From the NCBI RefSeq assembly GCF_019375475.1, contig NZ_JAHXGQ010000008.1, positions 346,301 through 410,300 on the forward strand: a DNA stretch of 64,000 bases. The letters are read 5' to 3'. The notes beneath the pieces are model-generated. The model was not told the DNA's origin. It made no database searches and saw nothing but the letters and a program-made list of their open reading frames with translations. Origin of the DNA: Saccharothrix obliqua (GTDB lineage Bacteria; Actinomycetota; Actinomycetes; Mycobacteriales; Pseudonocardiaceae). Below, one piece after another: positions 51,394 to 60,654 of the stretch (its first letter is position 1; every line of letters starts with the position of its first letter). The position numbers and the translations under genes were made by a program.

Positions 51394-51759
51394 GTGATCA
51401 TTGTCGAGCCCGAGTGGCGCGATGACGTCGGAGTCGTGGGAGAGGTGGCGGTCGTCCACCTGTCCGGTGACATCGACATGGCCGTGGAGCGCGATGTGCT
51501 CGGCGACGCGTTGTCCGCGATGACCCCGCGAACGCGCACACTGGTGCTCGACCTGACCGACGTGACGTTCTTCGGCTCGCACGGCATCGGGATGGTGCTC
51601 GCCGCCCACACCGCGGCCGAGCGGCACGGGATCGGTTTCGCGGTGGTCGCGTCCAGCCGGGTGGTCCTCCGGCCGCTGGAGATCACCGACCTGACGCACA
51701 CGGTCGCGATCTACCCCTCGGTGGCGGAAGCCGTGCACGGCATACCCCACCCGCGTTGA
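51394..51759 (+). CDS. STAS-domain anti-sigma factor antagonist-like protein
   Basis: A 121-residue STAS protein: VAVVHLSGDIDMAVERDVL, then RTLVLDLTDVTFFGSHGIGM and FAVVASSRVVLRPLEITDL. The loop that carries the phosphorylated Ser in SpoIIAA/RsbV/BldG (usually DSSG or DSTG) reads GSHG here: one Ser remains but the leading Asp is gone, so phosphorylation control may be altered. The GTG at 51394 follows GGGAGGTG. It is divergent from katE with about 180 bases between, so a shared stress regulon is possible. Confidence 0.85.
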   Translation: MIIVEPEWRDDVGVVGEVAVVHLSGDIDMAVERDVLGDALSAMTPRTRTLVLDLTDVTFFGSHGIGMVLAAHTAAERHGIGFAVVASSRVVLRPLEITDLTHTVAIYPSVAEAVHGIPHPR

Positions 51760-52096
51760 TCAGCCGCCCGGAGCGGGGTGGGTGCGGTCGCCGAGGCGGT
51801 CCACGGCGTCGGGCGTGAAGGCACGTGCCGCGCGGCGTCCCTGCCGACGCGCCGGCCTTCGTCGCGGTGAACTCCTCCGCGCTGAGCCGCCGTTGCCTGA
51901 TCGGCAGCCTGAGGACGGTCCGCCCGGCAGACGTCCCTCGCCTCACGCCTCCGACCCGGTCCGACCGCCGTTCGCGGTCGGTCCCGGGGTGCGGCTTCCC
52001 GGGCCGCCGCCCGACCGGGACACGACCCGGGCCGGACCTCCGCCAGCTGTGTCCGCAGTTCTCGGGAGCGTTGCGGCGTCTGGAGATTCGTCGGGC
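51760..52096. other. Intergenic gap before the caspase-KAP gene
   Basis: About 340 bases with no supported gene. The open frames on both strands are Arg/Pro-rich and lack ribosome sites. No strong repeat was seen. Confidence 0.5.
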
Positions 52097-52102
52097 TACC
52101 GT
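52097..52102 (+). promoter_or_regulatory. -10 element of the caspase-KAP gene
   Basis: TACCGT ends eight bases before the ATG at 52111, placing transcription start at or beside the start codon, and no ribosome site is present: a leaderless transcript. A poor -35 (TTGCGG) lies about 20 bases upstream. Confidence 0.4.
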
Positions 52103-52110
52103 GCACGGCC

Positions 52111-55100
52111 ATGGGCCGCTATGCGCTTCTCGTCAGCATCGGCGACTACCAGGACACCCGCCTGGCCCGGCTCCGGTCTCCCGCGCAGGACGTGCACCGG
52201 CTGGCCGCTGTCCTGGAGGACCCCGACATCGGGGGCTACACCGACGTCGCGGTCCTGGAGAACGCGGACGACCACGCGATCCGCCGAGCGTTGAAGGAGA
52301 TCGCCGACACCCGATCGCGTGAAGACGTCGTGCTGGTGTACTTCGCGTGCCACGCGATGGTGGACACCCGGCGCCGTATGCACTTCGCCGCGGCGAACAC
52401 CGCGCTGGACCGTCCCGCGGGCACCGCCGTCCCGCACGCCTTCGTGCACAACGTGTTGGCGGATTCCCCGGCGGTCGGGCGGTTGTTGGTCCTGGACTGC
52501 TGCTTCAGCGGCATGTTCGCGGAGGGGTACGGCAGCCAACGCGGTCTCGACGCGACGACGGTCGACGTGGAGGGCGAGCGTGACTACGCGATGCTCTCCG
52601 CGACTAACTCCTTCGAGTACGCCTACGAGGCTGATCGGGTGGCCGTCGAACTGCCTCGGGCGTCGATGTTCACCGACGTGCTGATCGCGGGCCTCGCATC
52701 GGGTGACGCGGACCTCGACGGGGACGGGGTGGTCGAGGCCATCGAGCTGTACCGCTACGCCCACGACGAGATGCGGCGGCTCGACCCGAAGCAGGTGCCG
52801 CACTTCACGGGCCGGGCGCGGGGCGCGTCCATCACGGTGGCGCGCGCGGCTGGGCGGGTCTCGCGGCCGGTGGACGGGACCAGGGTGTGGTCGGTGGCCG
52901 TGGTCGAGCTGAATGGCGCGTCCGCGGTCGTGACCGGAACGGACGACGGCGTGGTGATGCACCTGCCCGACGGGGGCGAGGTCCGTGTCAACGGCCCGGC
53001 GGTGCACACGGTGGCGCACGTGCCGTCGATGGCGTCCGTGCTGTGCGGCGACACCACCGGTGCCGTGGTGCTCCGCCCGCTGGCGGACCTGCACCGGGGT
53101 GAACCGGTGCCCATGCAGCGCGTGCGGGTCGACCACGTCGTGACGGCCGAGTTCGGCGGTCGACTGCTGGGCGCGGCGGCGGACGACACCGGCATCTCGG
53201 TGTGGGACGTGCGTGCACGTACTTCGCCGCTCGTGTTCGAGCCGGGCATCGTCTCCGTCACCGCCTTCGCCACCGCCGACGACGGTCGCCCGCTGGTCCT
53301 CGCCGGCACGCAGGACGGCCACGTCACGGTGTTCAGCCTCACCGGGTCGCTGGTCGCGTCGGTCGGGACCGGCTCCACCGTGCACGGCCTGGCCGTCGCG
53401 GTCCTGGACGGCCGGGAGCACGCGGTCACCACCCACGCGGACGGTCTGCTGCGGGTGTGGCCCGTGGACGAACCGGCACGCCACGAGGTGGTCCACGACC
53501 ACGGCGCGCCGCTGCGCGCGGTGGCGGTGCTCGACGACCGGCGCACCGCCGTCGTCGGCGGCGCGGACGGCCGGGTGGTCGCGATCGACCTGGCGACCGG
53601 CGACGTGGTGGCCGAGACCGACGCCGACCGGGGTGTGGTCTGGTCGATCGCCGGTCGCCGGTCCGCGCGTGGTCCCGAGGTCGTCGCGGGCACCGACCAC
53701 GGGGTGTGGTCCTGGGAACCGCCCGTCGGCACGCGTGCGCCCCGGCAGCACGCGGGTTTCGCCGCCGACGTGGTCGCCGGCGCGGACCGGCTCGGCATCA
53801 CCGCCGAGGTGGACACGCTGTGCGACATGATCCTGGCGCGGGAGGTCACCCCGCCGCTGTCGGTCGGCCTGTTCGGCGACTGGGGCACCGGCAAGTCGTT
53901 CTTCATGGCGCGGATGCGCGAGCGCGTCGACCGGCTCGCCGCGGAGTCCCGGCAGGCGGTGCTGGAGGGCGTCGACACGGCGTTGTGCTCGACGGTGTGC
54001 CAGATCGAGTTCAACGCCTGGCACTACGTGGACGCCGACCTGTGGGCGAGCCTGGCGGCCACCATCTTCGACGGCCTCGCGGCGACCGCGCCCGACGCCG
54101 TGTCGCGGGAGGTCCTGCGCGACCTGCCGTCCGTGCGGGAGCTGCGTGACGACCTGGCGGAGCGCCGCGCCCGGACCGGTCGCCTGCTGGACGCCGCGAA
54201 CGAGGAGCTGGCGAAGGAGTCGCCGGTGGGCGTGCGCGACGTCCTCACCCGCGACCAGTTGGCGCAGGCCGCGGCGCAGGCGGCGGAGCGCGTGGACGAC
54301 GTCCTGGTCGAGGCGGGCGTGCCCGAGGAGGACGTGAAGAAGCTCGACCTGCGGGCCATGACCGAGACGTCGGGCGTGCTCGGCCGCGACGTGGTGTTCG
54401 TGTTGCGGCGCACCAGGTGGTCGGTCCGCCTGGCCGTGCTCGCGGCGGTGCTGCTGGTGGTGGCGGGCCCCATCGTGGCGACCGCGTTGTGGAAGGAGCA
54501 CCTGGGGCTGCTGGCCACCGGCGTGTCGGCCGTGGTGGTGTGCGGTGTGGCGGCGCTGCTGCTGGTGCAGGGACCGCTGAACCGGGCGGCGAAGGCGTTC
54601 GCCGTGGTCAAGGACCTGGTGGACGGCGTCGACGCACGCCGGCGCGCGCCGGCGGAGGCGCGCCGCGACGCGCTGCGGCGGCGGATGGCGGACATCGAGC
54701 GGGAGATCGCGGACCTCGACGCCCGGATCGAGGAGTTGGGGCGGGCGAACAGCGTCAGCGCGTTCGCGGTGCAGCGGCACGAGGGCGACCAGTACCGGCG
54801 GCACGAGGGGCTGGTGGCGACCCTGCGCCGGGACCTGGAGGAGCTGAGCCGCCGGCTCACCGAGCGCGGCGGCGGGCCGGCCGACCTGGAGCGGATCGTG
54901 CTCTACGTCGACGACCTGGACCGCTGCCCCGGCGACCGGGTGGTGGAGGTGTTGCAGGCCATCCACCTGCTGCTGGCGTTCCCGCTGTTCGTCGTGGTGG
55001 TCGGGGTGGACTCGCGGTGGCTGCTGCGTGCGCTCGACGGCTACCTGCGGGCCGACCCGACCGGCGACGACGTGCACGCGTCCACGCCGCAGAACTACCT

Positions 55101-56610
55101 GGAGAAGATCTTCCAGATCTCGCTGTGCCTGCGCCCCATGTCGGAAGCGGGGTACGCCGGGCTGGTCGACGCGAGCGTGGGCGCGCTGGAGGCGGCGGCG
55201 GAACCCGCGCCCGCGACGTCGACCGCACCGGTCGGGCAGGTGCCCGCGGCGCCGCCGACCCGCCTGGCGCGACGTCCCCGCCGCCGGGCGCGGGCACGCG
55301 TGACCGGTCGGCGGGTCCGCCGGTACGCGGAACCGGGCCGCGTGCGGCACGTCGGGTTCGACCCGGAGCGGCCCGCCGTGGTGTCGGTGCACGCCACCGG
55401 TGTGCTGGTCCGCTGGGACCTGCGGAGCGAAGGCGCGGACCGGGTGCGGAAGTCCGTTGCGGACGGTGGGATCGCGGTGGTCCACCCGCTGGTGGGGCGG
55501 CGGCTGCTGGTGGTCGGGTCGTTCGACGCCGCGGTGGTCGACGCGGTGGGCGGCGAGGTGGTGCACCGGATCGCGGGCACCGCGGACCGGGCGGCCGTCG
55601 CGTCGCCCGACAGCGACGACATCTCCTTCCACTGGGCGGAGGACGGGGTGACGCACCGGGTCGACGCCACCGCTTCCACGGCGTTGGTCGAGGGCGAGGC
55701 GGCGCAGACCGGGATGGGCACGCCGCTGGCGTTGACCGGTTCCTGGCGGGTCGACCGGGTGGACGACCACGTCGTGCTGCGGAACGCGGGCGGCGAGGCG
55801 GCGTCGGTGTCCTTCGCGGGTGCGGTGTCGGCCGTGATCGACCCGGTGGGGGAGCGGGTGGCGGTGTTCGACGGGCACGACGGCGTCGCGGTGCTCGATC
55901 TCGGCGTCCCCGACCGGTTGGCCGTCACCAACCCGGCGGCGGTCGTGGCGTTCGGCCCGCGCACCGCAGCCGCGGTGGCGCACGGGGAGGTGGTGCGCGT
56001 GTGGGACACCGCGACCGGGGACGACCTCGCGGAGATCACCGCCGACGCGGAGGTGACGGCGCTGGCGTTCGCACCGGACGGCGGCCGGGTGGTCACCGGC
56101 TCCGCGAGCGGCGTGGTCGAGGTGTGGGTGATCCGCGAGGCGCGGCCGAACGTCGACCTGACCGCTTCGGCGCTGCGGCTCACGCCCGAGGAGCGGGAGG
56201 CGATCATCGCGGTGCGGCCGTTCATCGGCACCCCGCGCTCGGCGAAACGGCTCATCAACACCTACCGCCTGCTGCGGGCGGGCCTGGGCGAGGCCGAACT
56301 GGCGGCGTTGCGCGCGGGTGAGCACCGCGTCGTGCTGCTGCTGCTCGCCATCCTGCTCGGCGTGCCGGACCGCGGCCAGGACCTGCTGCGCAGGCTGTCC
56401 GGTGACACCGCGGCGGCCACGTTCACCGCCCTCGTGCGCCGACCCGTCCCGCGACGGGGTCGCACCGCGGTGGCCCGACCGCCGGTCGACGCGTTCGCGC
56501 GCAAGGTGGTCGAGGTCGTCCACGGCACCGGTGTGCCCGACGACATCGACGTCCACCGCCGGTGGGCGGGCGTGGTGGCGCGTTACTCGTTCCGGACCGC
56601 CCACCGGTAG
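52111..56610 (+). CDS. Caspase-like / beta-propeller / KAP NTPase protein
   Basis: A 1499-residue protein. Residues 1-245 are a caspase-like (C14) protease: YALLVSIGDYQ, His81 in YFACHAM (usually SGHG) and Cys131 in LDCCFSG. Residues 250-560 are WD-like strands forming a propeller. Residues 565-960 begin a KAP NTPase: Walker A GDWGTGKSFF (Lys595), FNAWHYVDADLW (634-645), two membrane helices near 772-794 and 798-820 in the insert typical of KAP proteins, a coiled coil, and Walker B VLYVDDLDRC (Asp934-Asp935). A second propeller (about 1071-1345) interrupts the KAP module, whose end resumes at PFIGTPRSAKRLINTYRLLR (about 1370). It is probably a membrane-tethered STAND-type defence or cell-death switch; not recognised as a described system. 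The GTPase-like core argues against a simple protease. Confidence 0.85.
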   Translation: MGRYALLVSIGDYQDTRLARLRSPAQDVHRLAAVLEDPDIGGYTDVAVLENADDHAIRRALKEIADTRSREDVVLVYFACHAMVDTRRRMHFAAANTALDRPAGTAVPHAFVHNVLADSPAVGRLLVLDCCFSGMFAEGYGSQRGLDATTVDVEGERDYAMLSATNSFEYAYEADRVAVELPRASMFTDVLIAGLASGDADLDGDGVVEAIELYRYAHDEMRRLDPKQVPHFTGRARGASITVARAAGRVSRPVDGTRVWSVAVVELNGASAVVTGTDDGVVMHLPDGGEVRVNGPAVHTVAHVPSMASVLCGDTTGAVVLRPLADLHRGEPVPMQRVRVDHVVTAEFGGRLLGAAADDTGISVWDVRARTSPLVFEPGIVSVTAFATADDGRPLVLAGTQDGHVTVFSLTGSLVASVGTGSTVHGLAVAVLDGREHAVTTHADGLLRVWPVDEPARHEVVHDHGAPLRAVAVLDDRRTAVVGGADGRVVAIDLATGDVVAETDADRGVVWSIAGRRSARGPEVVAGTDHGVWSWEPPVGTRAPRQHAGFAADVVAGADRLGITAEVDTLCDMILAREVTPPLSVGLFGDWGTGKSFFMARMRERVDRLAAESRQAVLEGVDTALCSTVCQIEFNAWHYVDADLWASLAATIFDGLAATAPDAVSREVLRDLPSVRELRDDLAERRARTGRLLDAANEELAKESPVGVRDVLTRDQLAQAAAQAAERVDDVLVEAGVPEEDVKKLDLRAMTETSGVLGRDVVFVLRRTRWSVRLAVLAAVLLVVAGPIVATALWKEHLGLLATGVSAVVVCGVAALLLVQGPLNRAAKAFAVVKDLVDGVDARRRAPAEARRDALRRRMADIEREIADLDARIEELGRANSVSAFAVQRHEGDQYRRHEGLVATLRRDLEELSRRLTERGGGPADLERIVLYVDDLDRCPGDRVVEVLQAIHLLLAFPLFVVVVGVDSRWLLRALDGYLRADPTGDDVHASTPQNYLEKIFQISLCLRPMSEAGYAGLVDASVGALEAAAEPAPATSTAPVGQVPAAPPTRLARRPRRRARARVTGRRVRRYAEPGRVRHVGFDPERPAVVSVHATGVLVRWDLRSEGADRVRKSVADGGIAVVHPLVGRRLLVVGSFDAAVVDAVGGEVVHRIAGTADRAAVASPDSDDISFHWAEDGVTHRVDATASTALVEGEAAQTGMGTPLALTGSWRVDRVDDHVVLRNAGGEAASVSFAGAVSAVIDPVGERVAVFDGHDGVAVLDLGVPDRLAVTNPAAVVAFGPRTAAAVAHGEVVRVWDTATGDDLAEITADAEVTALAFAPDGGRVVTGSASGVVEVWVIREARPNVDLTASALRLTPEEREAIIAVRPFIGTPRSAKRLINTYRLLRAGLGEAELAALRAGEHRVVLLLLAILLGVPDRGQDLLRRLSGDTAAATFTALVRRPVPRRGRTAVARPPVDAFARKVVEVVHGTGVPDDIDVHRRWAGVVARYSFRTAHR

Positions 56611-56619
56611 CCGGCCCGC

Positions 56620-57471
56620 TCAGCGCTGGGAGGCGGCGGCGTGCTCGTCCAGGGACATCGGGTGGCGGGGCGGGTGGTCCACGGCGGTGCGGCGGTGGAC
56701 GCCCAGGTCGCCGTCCACGTGCAGCAGCTCGCCGGGCCGCAGCGCCACCCAGCCGGGGTCCTCGTCCATCCGCTCGGTGGCCACCACGACCGCGGGGTGC
56801 TCGGCCAGCGCGCCGGACCGCGCCCGGACCCGGCCCGCCGCGCTGGCGTGCTCCAGGTGCCGCCCGCCGTGCGGGCCACCGGCCGCGCGGTTCAGCACGA
56901 ACAGGTCGTGGGTGTCCGGGTAGCGCAGCGCCCACAGCTCCGTCGGCGTGGTGAGGATGACGTTCACCGCGTACACGGGCAGGTTGTCGGCCACCCAGCG
57001 CGCGGCCGACGTGATCGCTTCGCCGACGTCACCCGACTCGTCGGCGTGCTTGGTGATCAGGGCGAACAGCCGTTCCGAGTCCGTGTCACCGGCCACCAGG
57101 TCGCGGTGGTCGCCCAGCTCGGCGTCCAGGGCGGGCAGGTCGCCGACGACGCCGTTGTGCGCGAACAGCCGACCGCGCTGCTCGAACGGGTGGGTGTTGC
57201 GCGGGTCTAGCCCGCCGGTGGAGGCGTACCGGACGTGCGCGAGGAACGTGGTCGACGTCCGCTCACGTGCCTCGTGCGCGAACTCGGCGTCCTGGTAGGC
57301 GGCTATCGGCTGCTTGTCCACGCGTGGCGCGCCGTCCGCGTCGAACACGCCGAGCCCGGTGCCGTCGGGTTCCCGCCTGCTCTGCCGGGCCAGGCTGTCC
57401 GGCGCTTCGAGCAGCCAGAACGTGGCACGCACCCGGCGTGGTGCGGCGGACATGCCGAACAGGCGGCACAT
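56620..57471 (-). CDS. Class II glutamine amidotransferase (YafJ/EgtC-like)
   Basis: A 283-residue Ntn-type glutamine amidotransferase. Cys2 (MCRLFGMSA) becomes the N-terminal nucleophile after Met removal; FLAHVRYAST and LFAHNGVVGDL are the substrate motifs; GDTDSERLFALI follows. The synthetase partner is not fused and not adjacent, as in YafJ or EgtC (ergothioneine amidohydrolase) proteins. Without an egt cluster nearby a YafJ-like role is likelier. The start is fixed by Cys2: ATG at 57471. It converges on the caspase-KAP gene with nine bases between. Confidence 0.85.
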   Translation of the reverse strand: MCRLFGMSAAPRRVRATFWLLEAPDSLARQSRREPDGTGLGVFDADGAPRVDKQPIAAYQDAEFAHEARERTSTTFLAHVRYASTGGLDPRNTHPFEQRGRLFAHNGVVGDLPALDAELGDHRDLVAGDTDSERLFALITKHADESGDVGEAITSAARWVADNLPVYAVNVILTTPTELWALRYPDTHDLFVLNRAAGGPHGGRHLEHASAAGRVRARSGALAEHPAVVVATERMDEDPGWVALRPGELLHVDGDLGVHRRTAVDHPPRHPMSLDEHAAASQR

Positions 57472-57544
57472 CACGGACCTGCTCGTGGTCGACGCGTCAC
57501 CCACCCAGCCAAGCACCACTCGCGCCGGCCCGCCCGGCGGCGGG

Positions 57545-57874
57545 TCAGGCGAGGAGAGCGTGCACCCCGGTGCGGCGCAGCAGGCGGGTCAGCTGGGCGG
57601 GCGGGTTGTCCAGCACCAGCGTGGCCCGGTGGCCCAGCGCCAGCTCGCGGATCATGAGCAACACGGACAGGCCGTAGGAGTCGCACAGCGTCATGTCGGC
57701 GCAGTCCACGACCAGGCGGGGCGCGGGGTCCTCGGCGGTGTGGTCGCGGAGCGCGTTCTCGGCCGCCCGGCGCAGCTCGTCGGCGGTGTCGTACGCGACG
57801 TCACCCGCGACGGCGATGGTGATGGTGTCGCCGTCGACCGGTGCGGTGGTGACGGACAGGGGCTGTTGTCTCAT
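57545..57874 (-). CDS. STAS anti-sigma factor antagonist
   Basis: A 109-residue STAS protein: DTITIAVAGDVAYDTADELR, RLVVDCADMTLCDSYGLSVL and the ending LTRLLRRTGVHALL. The phosphorylation loop reads DSYG, retaining the Asp and Ser. Its ATG overlaps the stop of the B12-sensor gene (ATGA, 57871-57874), so it is the last gene of a coupled PP2C-B12-STAS operon and is the likely substrate of the PP2C phosphatase. Confidence 0.88.
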   Translation of the reverse strand: MRQQPLSVTTAPVDGDTITIAVAGDVAYDTADELRRAAENALRDHTAEDPAPRLVVDCADMTLCDSYGLSVLLMIRELALGHRATLVLDNPPAQLTRLLRRTGVHALLA

Positions 57875-58974
57875 GGAGCGGTCGGCCTGCCTTCGCGGTG
57901 GTCGGGCGGCGCACCGGTGAGGCGGGCGCGGGCGTGTTCGAGGATACGTGTCGCACGCGGGAAGTCGTGCAGTTCCGCCACGAGGAAGTCCAGTGCCGGC
58001 GGCAGGAACACCGCCGGCACGCCGCGTGCGGCGAGGATGCCCGCCGTCCACACCACGAAGCCGCCGAACAACGCGTCGTCGTCCGTGTACAGCGTGGTGG
58101 CGAGGAACTCCACGATGTGGGTCAGGTCGTCGGCCGTGTGCCCCCGTTGGGAGTCGGTGTAGTGCCGCATGGCCGGGAAGCGCTGCTCCAACCGCCCGTA
58201 GACGGCTTCCACGAGCCTCGGTGTGGACCGCACGACCAGCGTGTACTCCTGGTCCTCCAGGTGCGGCAGGTCGTCCACGGGCTGCCCGGCCGGCCGCGGG
58301 TGCCGGGGCGGCCGGTCGGCGAGCAGGTCGGCCGCCGTGCGCGCGTCCGGCGCCCACAGGTCCGCGCCGAGCAGCCGCGCGTAACGCCCGTCCGCGCCGA
58401 ACGCCGCGCCGCCCGCGAGCACGGGCACGCCGGCGGCCTGGCAGGCGGTGATCGCGGCGTGCGCGCCCGGCAGCCGGGTCGCCAGCGACGCGGACAACGC
58501 CACCAGGTCGGGCCCGGTGCGGTGCAGGTGCGCCACCAGGTGCGGTGTCGGCACCTGAGCGCCCAGGTAGTCCACGGCGAAGCCGCGCAGCTTGAGCACC
58601 TCGGCCAGCAGCCGGGCGGGCAGCGCGTGCCACTCGCCGTCCACGCACGCGACGGCGATCCGCGTGCCACCGCGCGGCCGGTCGCCCTCGCTGGTCAGCA
58701 CGGTGACGATGCGGTCGTTGATGGCGGTCGCCGCGTGCTCCTGGGCCACCGTCAACCGGTTCGCGGCCCACTCCGCGCCGACCCGGGCCTGCACCGCGCC
58801 GACGACGTCCAGCAGCACCACCTCCCGGTCCACCCCGGCGGCCACCGCCGACCGCACCACCTGGACGGCGGCGTGCTCGTCGCCGGTGGACACCCGGTCC
58901 CACAGCGCCGCCACCGCGTCGCGCACCGGTCGGTCGTGGCCGGGCTCGGCCGAGGCGTCCGCGCGCGGCGTCAC
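57871..58974 (-). CDS. Cobalamin-binding sensor, CarH-like cap plus B12 domain
   Basis: A 367-residue protein without a DNA-binding domain. A helical cap (residues 15-95) contains W69-x9-E79-H80 (WAANRLTVAQEH), the W-x9-EH motif that shields adenosylcobalamin in CarH photoreceptors. A B12 Rossmann domain (103-220) has the axial-ligand motif EWHALPARLLAEVLKLRGF with His116. The C-terminal 110 residues are helical and of unknown fold. It probably senses light or B12 and passes the signal to the PP2C/STAS partners it overlaps on both sides. The start is GTG within the PP2C stop (GTGA). Confidence 0.8.
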   Translation of the reverse strand: MTPRADASAEPGHDRPVRDAVAALWDRVSTGDEHAAVQVVRSAVAAGVDREVVLLDVVGAVQARVGAEWAANRLTVAQEHAATAINDRIVTVLTSEGDRPRGGTRIAVACVDGEWHALPARLLAEVLKLRGFAVDYLGAQVPTPHLVAHLHRTGPDLVALSASLATRLPGAHAAITACQAAGVPVLAGGAAFGADGRYARLLGADLWAPDARTAADLLADRPPRHPRPAGQPVDDLPHLEDQEYTLVVRSTPRLVEAVYGRLEQRFPAMRHYTDSQRGHTADDLTHIVEFLATTLYTDDDALFGGFVVWTAGILAARGVPAVFLPPALDFLVAELHDFPRATRILEHARARLTGAPPDHREGRPTAP

Positions 58975-60584
58975 CCGGCGGTCCGGTCGTCGGTCACGTC
59001 GAACCGGCGCGGCGCGCTGATCGCCAGCAACGCGATGTCGTCGTGCTCGCCCGAACCGACCCAGCGCGACGCGAGCATGTGCACGTGCTCCGCGATCGCC
59101 TCGGCGGGCATACCGGCGCAGTCCTCCAGGGCGCGTTGCAGCCGTTCCTCGCCGAACATCTCCCGGCCCAGGGGACCGCCGTGCGCCTCGGTGATGCCGT
59201 CGGTGTACAGCAGGCACGTCTCGCCGGGGGCGAGGGTCAGCTCGGCGGTGGTCGCGTTGATCTCCGGCAGCACGCCGACGAGGGTGCCGGCTGTGTCCGC
59301 CTCCCGCACCTCGCCGTCGAGCCCGACGATCAGCGGCGGCATGTGTCCCGCGCTGGTCAGCCGCAGCCGCACCCCGTCCTCGACCCGCGCGACCGACGCG
59401 AGCACCAGCGTGACGAACCGGGTGTGGTGCGAGCGCAGCAGCGCGTCGTTGAGCATCCGCAGCACCCGCAGGTGGTCGTCGGCCAGCGGCAGCAGCGCCT
59501 GGAGCGTGGTGCGGACCTTGCCGGTCAGCACGGCGGCCTCCAGGCCCTTGCCGCACACGTCGCCGAACACGACCAGCGACTCCGCCGAGCCGTCGCGCGG
59601 CGGGTGCACGTCGTAGAAGTCGCCGCCCACCCGCTCGGTGTCCCGCGCCGGCTGGTAGCGGCCCGCGAACTCGACGCCGTCGATCCGCCGCAGCACGGGC
59701 GGCAGCAGGTCGCGCAGCAGCAGCTCGGTGATCTGGGCCTGCTGGGTGTACATCCGGGCCGCCGACATGGCCGCGCCCGCCCGTGCCGCGAACAGCCGGG
59801 CGAACGCCTCCTCGTCCTCGTCGAACGCGTCCTGCCCGGTGCGGCGCAGCAGCACCAGCGCGCCCGCCGGCACCCCGTGGCCGGGCAGCGGGGTGACCAC
59901 GATCGACCCGACCTCGCCCATCCCGGGCGGGACCAGCCAGCTCGGCGCGGACGCCGGGTCGATCCACCGCGACGGCACGGGCGGGAAGCCCTGGAGCGCT
60001 TCGGCGAGCCCGACCACCTCGGCCGGGTCGACCTCCAGCACGGTGTGCTCCGCGCGCCCGTCGCGCACGCACGTGGTGATCGGGATGCCGCCGCGGGCCG
60101 TGCCGGGCGCGATCGTCACGGCGGCGTCCGCCAGGTGCGCGGCGGCCAGCTCCGCGGTGGTGCTCATGCAGCGGCGCGGGTTCAGCGACGTCAGCAGGGC
60201 GGACGAGATGCGCCCCAGCAACGCGGCCCGGTGCCGCTCGACGTGCAGCGCCTCCCGCGCCCGGCGCACGTCGGTGTCGTCCACCAGCCACCACGCCACG
60301 GTCCCGTCGCCCCGCACGGGGTGGGCCTCGAAGGTGCGCTCGCCGACCACGCCGGAGACGCCCGACGTGGAACCCGCCGACACCGCCCGCCGGTGGGCCG
60401 CGTCCAGCCAGCCGCCCACGCCCGCCGCGACCGACCGCCCGGCGTCCGCACCCGGGAACAGGCGGCGCGCCGGGTCGTTGACCGAGCGGATCACGCCCGC
60501 GGTGTCCGCGACGACCACCGGGTACGGCGCAGCGTCCCAGCGCCCGTCGGGCACGGGCGTCACCACACCGTCGAACTTCGCCAT
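58971..60584 (-). CDS. PAS-GAF-PP2C (SpoIIE/RsbU-type) phosphatase
   Basis: A 537-residue protein. Residues 15-115 are a PAS domain (YPVVVADTAGVIRSVNDPAR), about 130-300 a GAF domain, and 320-530 a PP2C/SpoIIE phosphatase (ERVGGDFYDVHPP, VFGDVCGKGLEAA, LTSAGHMPPLIVGLDG, CLLYTDGITEAHG, GEHDDIALLAI, with Mg aspartates). It should dephosphorylate a STAS protein, presumably the one at 57545-57874. The overlapping B12 sensor may control it. The ATG at 60584 is chosen to start the PAS region; upstream frame is open but lacks a ribosome site. Confidence 0.9.
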   Translation of the reverse strand: MAKFDGVVTPVPDGRWDAAPYPVVVADTAGVIRSVNDPARRLFPGADAGRSVAAGVGGWLDAAHRRAVSAGSTSGVSGVVGERTFEAHPVRGDGTVAWWLVDDTDVRRAREALHVERHRAALLGRISSALLTSLNPRRCMSTTAELAAAHLADAAVTIAPGTARGGIPITTCVRDGRAEHTVLEVDPAEVVGLAEALQGFPPVPSRWIDPASAPSWLVPPGMGEVGSIVVTPLPGHGVPAGALVLLRRTGQDAFDEDEEAFARLFAARAGAAMSAARMYTQQAQITELLLRDLLPPVLRRIDGVEFAGRYQPARDTERVGGDFYDVHPPRDGSAESLVVFGDVCGKGLEAAVLTGKVRTTLQALLPLADDHLRVLRMLNDALLRSHHTRFVTLVLASVARVEDGVRLRLTSAGHMPPLIVGLDGEVREADTAGTLVGVLPEINATTAELTLAPGETCLLYTDGITEAHGGPLGREMFGEERLQRALEDCAGMPAEAIAEHVHMLASRWVGSGEHDDIALLAISAPRRFDVTDDRTAG

Positions 60585-60654
60585 GTGAGCCGGGCTCCCA
60601 ACCCCGGGTTGCCGCCGGTCCGCACGTCCGGGACCGCCCGGCCAGACCATTCGA

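Noticed and set aside
52096..56604. A 1502-codon open frame antisense to the caspase-KAP gene
   Set aside because: It mirrors the codon-position GC pattern of the real gene, has low-complexity His/Arg/Gly composition and no domain. The sense strand has clear catalytic motifs.
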